From positions 1-64,000 of IMG/VR virus record IMGVR_UViG_3300045051_000720: 64,000 nucleotides of DNA; one strand, written 5' to 3'. Origin of the DNA: a virus. Within the stretch, counting starts at the first letter, position 1; each line of letters opens with the position of its first letter. The notes under the pieces are model-generated. The model was given only the letters and a program-made list of their open reading frames with translations, did no database searches and had not been told where the DNA came from. Position numbers and translations under genes: made by a program. Below are positions 63,849 to 64,000 of this stretch, piece by piece.

Positions 63849-64000
63849 TTACAAATCTTTTAGCAAAATGTCTACGGCTTGTGCATAGGTGTGGTTTTGC
63901 AGTTCCAAACCTGCCTTGTTTAATCCCGTTTTCGCCCGTCGTTCAGCCTCCTCAAAACCCGCTATGATGTCGTCATCACCCGCTACGAATAAGTTGCCTA
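63849..64000 (-). CDS. Partial gene, C-terminal end
   Basis: Open frame entering from the right edge and ending at the TAA at 63,849-63,851. Visible C-terminal residues read GNLFVAGDDDIIAGFEEAER, then RAKTGLNKAGLELQNHTYAQ and AVDILLKDL. Helical and acidic; no family can be assigned from 49 residues. The TTG start of the endonuclease follows two bases after the stop, so this is probably the gene whose end was targeted. Confidence 0.5.
   Translation of the reverse strand, partial: GNLFVAGDDDIIAGFEEAERRAKTGLNKAGLELQNHTYAQAVDILLKDL

Noticed and set aside
1-64000. tRNA genes and CRISPR arrays
   Set aside because: No cloverleaf with a GTTCRA T-loop and no regularly spaced direct repeats were seen on reading; this was by eye, so a covariance-model scan would be decisive.

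Overview
The window is part of a large double-stranded DNA tailed phage (or prophage) genome, not a bacterial chromosome. It holds one terminase/portal/protease/capsid module, one long-tail module with a tape-measure protein and a lambda-like tail tip (M, L, K, I, J type), phage recombination genes, lysis-type membrane proteins and lipoproteins, and five free-standing homing endonucleases. No rRNA, tRNA or CRISPR array was seen. Small lipoproteins with lipoboxes beside holin-like proteins suggest a host with an outer membrane. The host cannot be named from the sequence.

Layout. (A) 1-7.8 kb, leftward: a tightly packed early block, mostly ATGA-overlapped. It has a replisome organiser, a PAPS-reductase-like protein, many small proteins, a RecE-type nuclease plus RecT annealing pair, and a C5-methyltransferase overlapped by an HTH-PD-(D/E)XK nuclease. 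(B) 8.0-13.1 kb, leftward: holin/lipoprotein lysis-type genes, a small secreted protein, and a tail fibre ending in an S74 self-cleaving chaperone. (C) 13.3-14.9 kb: a switch region with a consensus sigma70 promoter in each direction. (D) 14.9-31.0 kb, rightward: a zinc-ribbon protein, a sigma-factor-like protein, a candidate small terminase, an ERCC4-type nuclease, large terminase, portal, a protease/2H-phosphoesterase/scaffold fusion, decoration protein, major capsid protein and connectors. (E) 52.9-31.0 kb, leftward: tail completion proteins, tube-like proteins, assembly proteins, tape measure and tail tip, meeting the head operon tail-to-tail at 31,008/31,009. (F) 64-52.9 kb, leftward: small early proteins, an SSB-like protein, two glycosyltransferase genes, a second C5-methyltransferase and a possible recombination protein.

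Regulation is unusually readable. Early genes carry TTGACA-N17-TANNAT promoters. In three cases the -10 box ends exactly 7 bases before the ATG, which implies leaderless mRNAs. Late genes on both strands share a different motif, GTGTATA, with no -35 box, about 10-60 bases before the start codon. I counted sixteen exact copies in gene-proximal positions. The sigma-like protein at 15.4 kb is the obvious candidate to read it. The motif is absent from the first 13 kb.

Most unusual content: (1) the GTGTATA late-promoter system; (2) a methyltransferase gene (54.8-56.5 kb) with a second frame open over its whole length, encoding eight W-P-T-P-like repeats that coincide with V-A-D-S-like repeats of the methyltransferase frame; (3) a capsid protease with an inserted 2H phosphoesterase domain and an internally promoted scaffold; (4) a GT9-type glycosyltransferase split over two coupled genes; (5) a small paralogue of the tape-measure core; (6) homing-endonuclease invasion with an apparent co-conversion tract in the portal gene.
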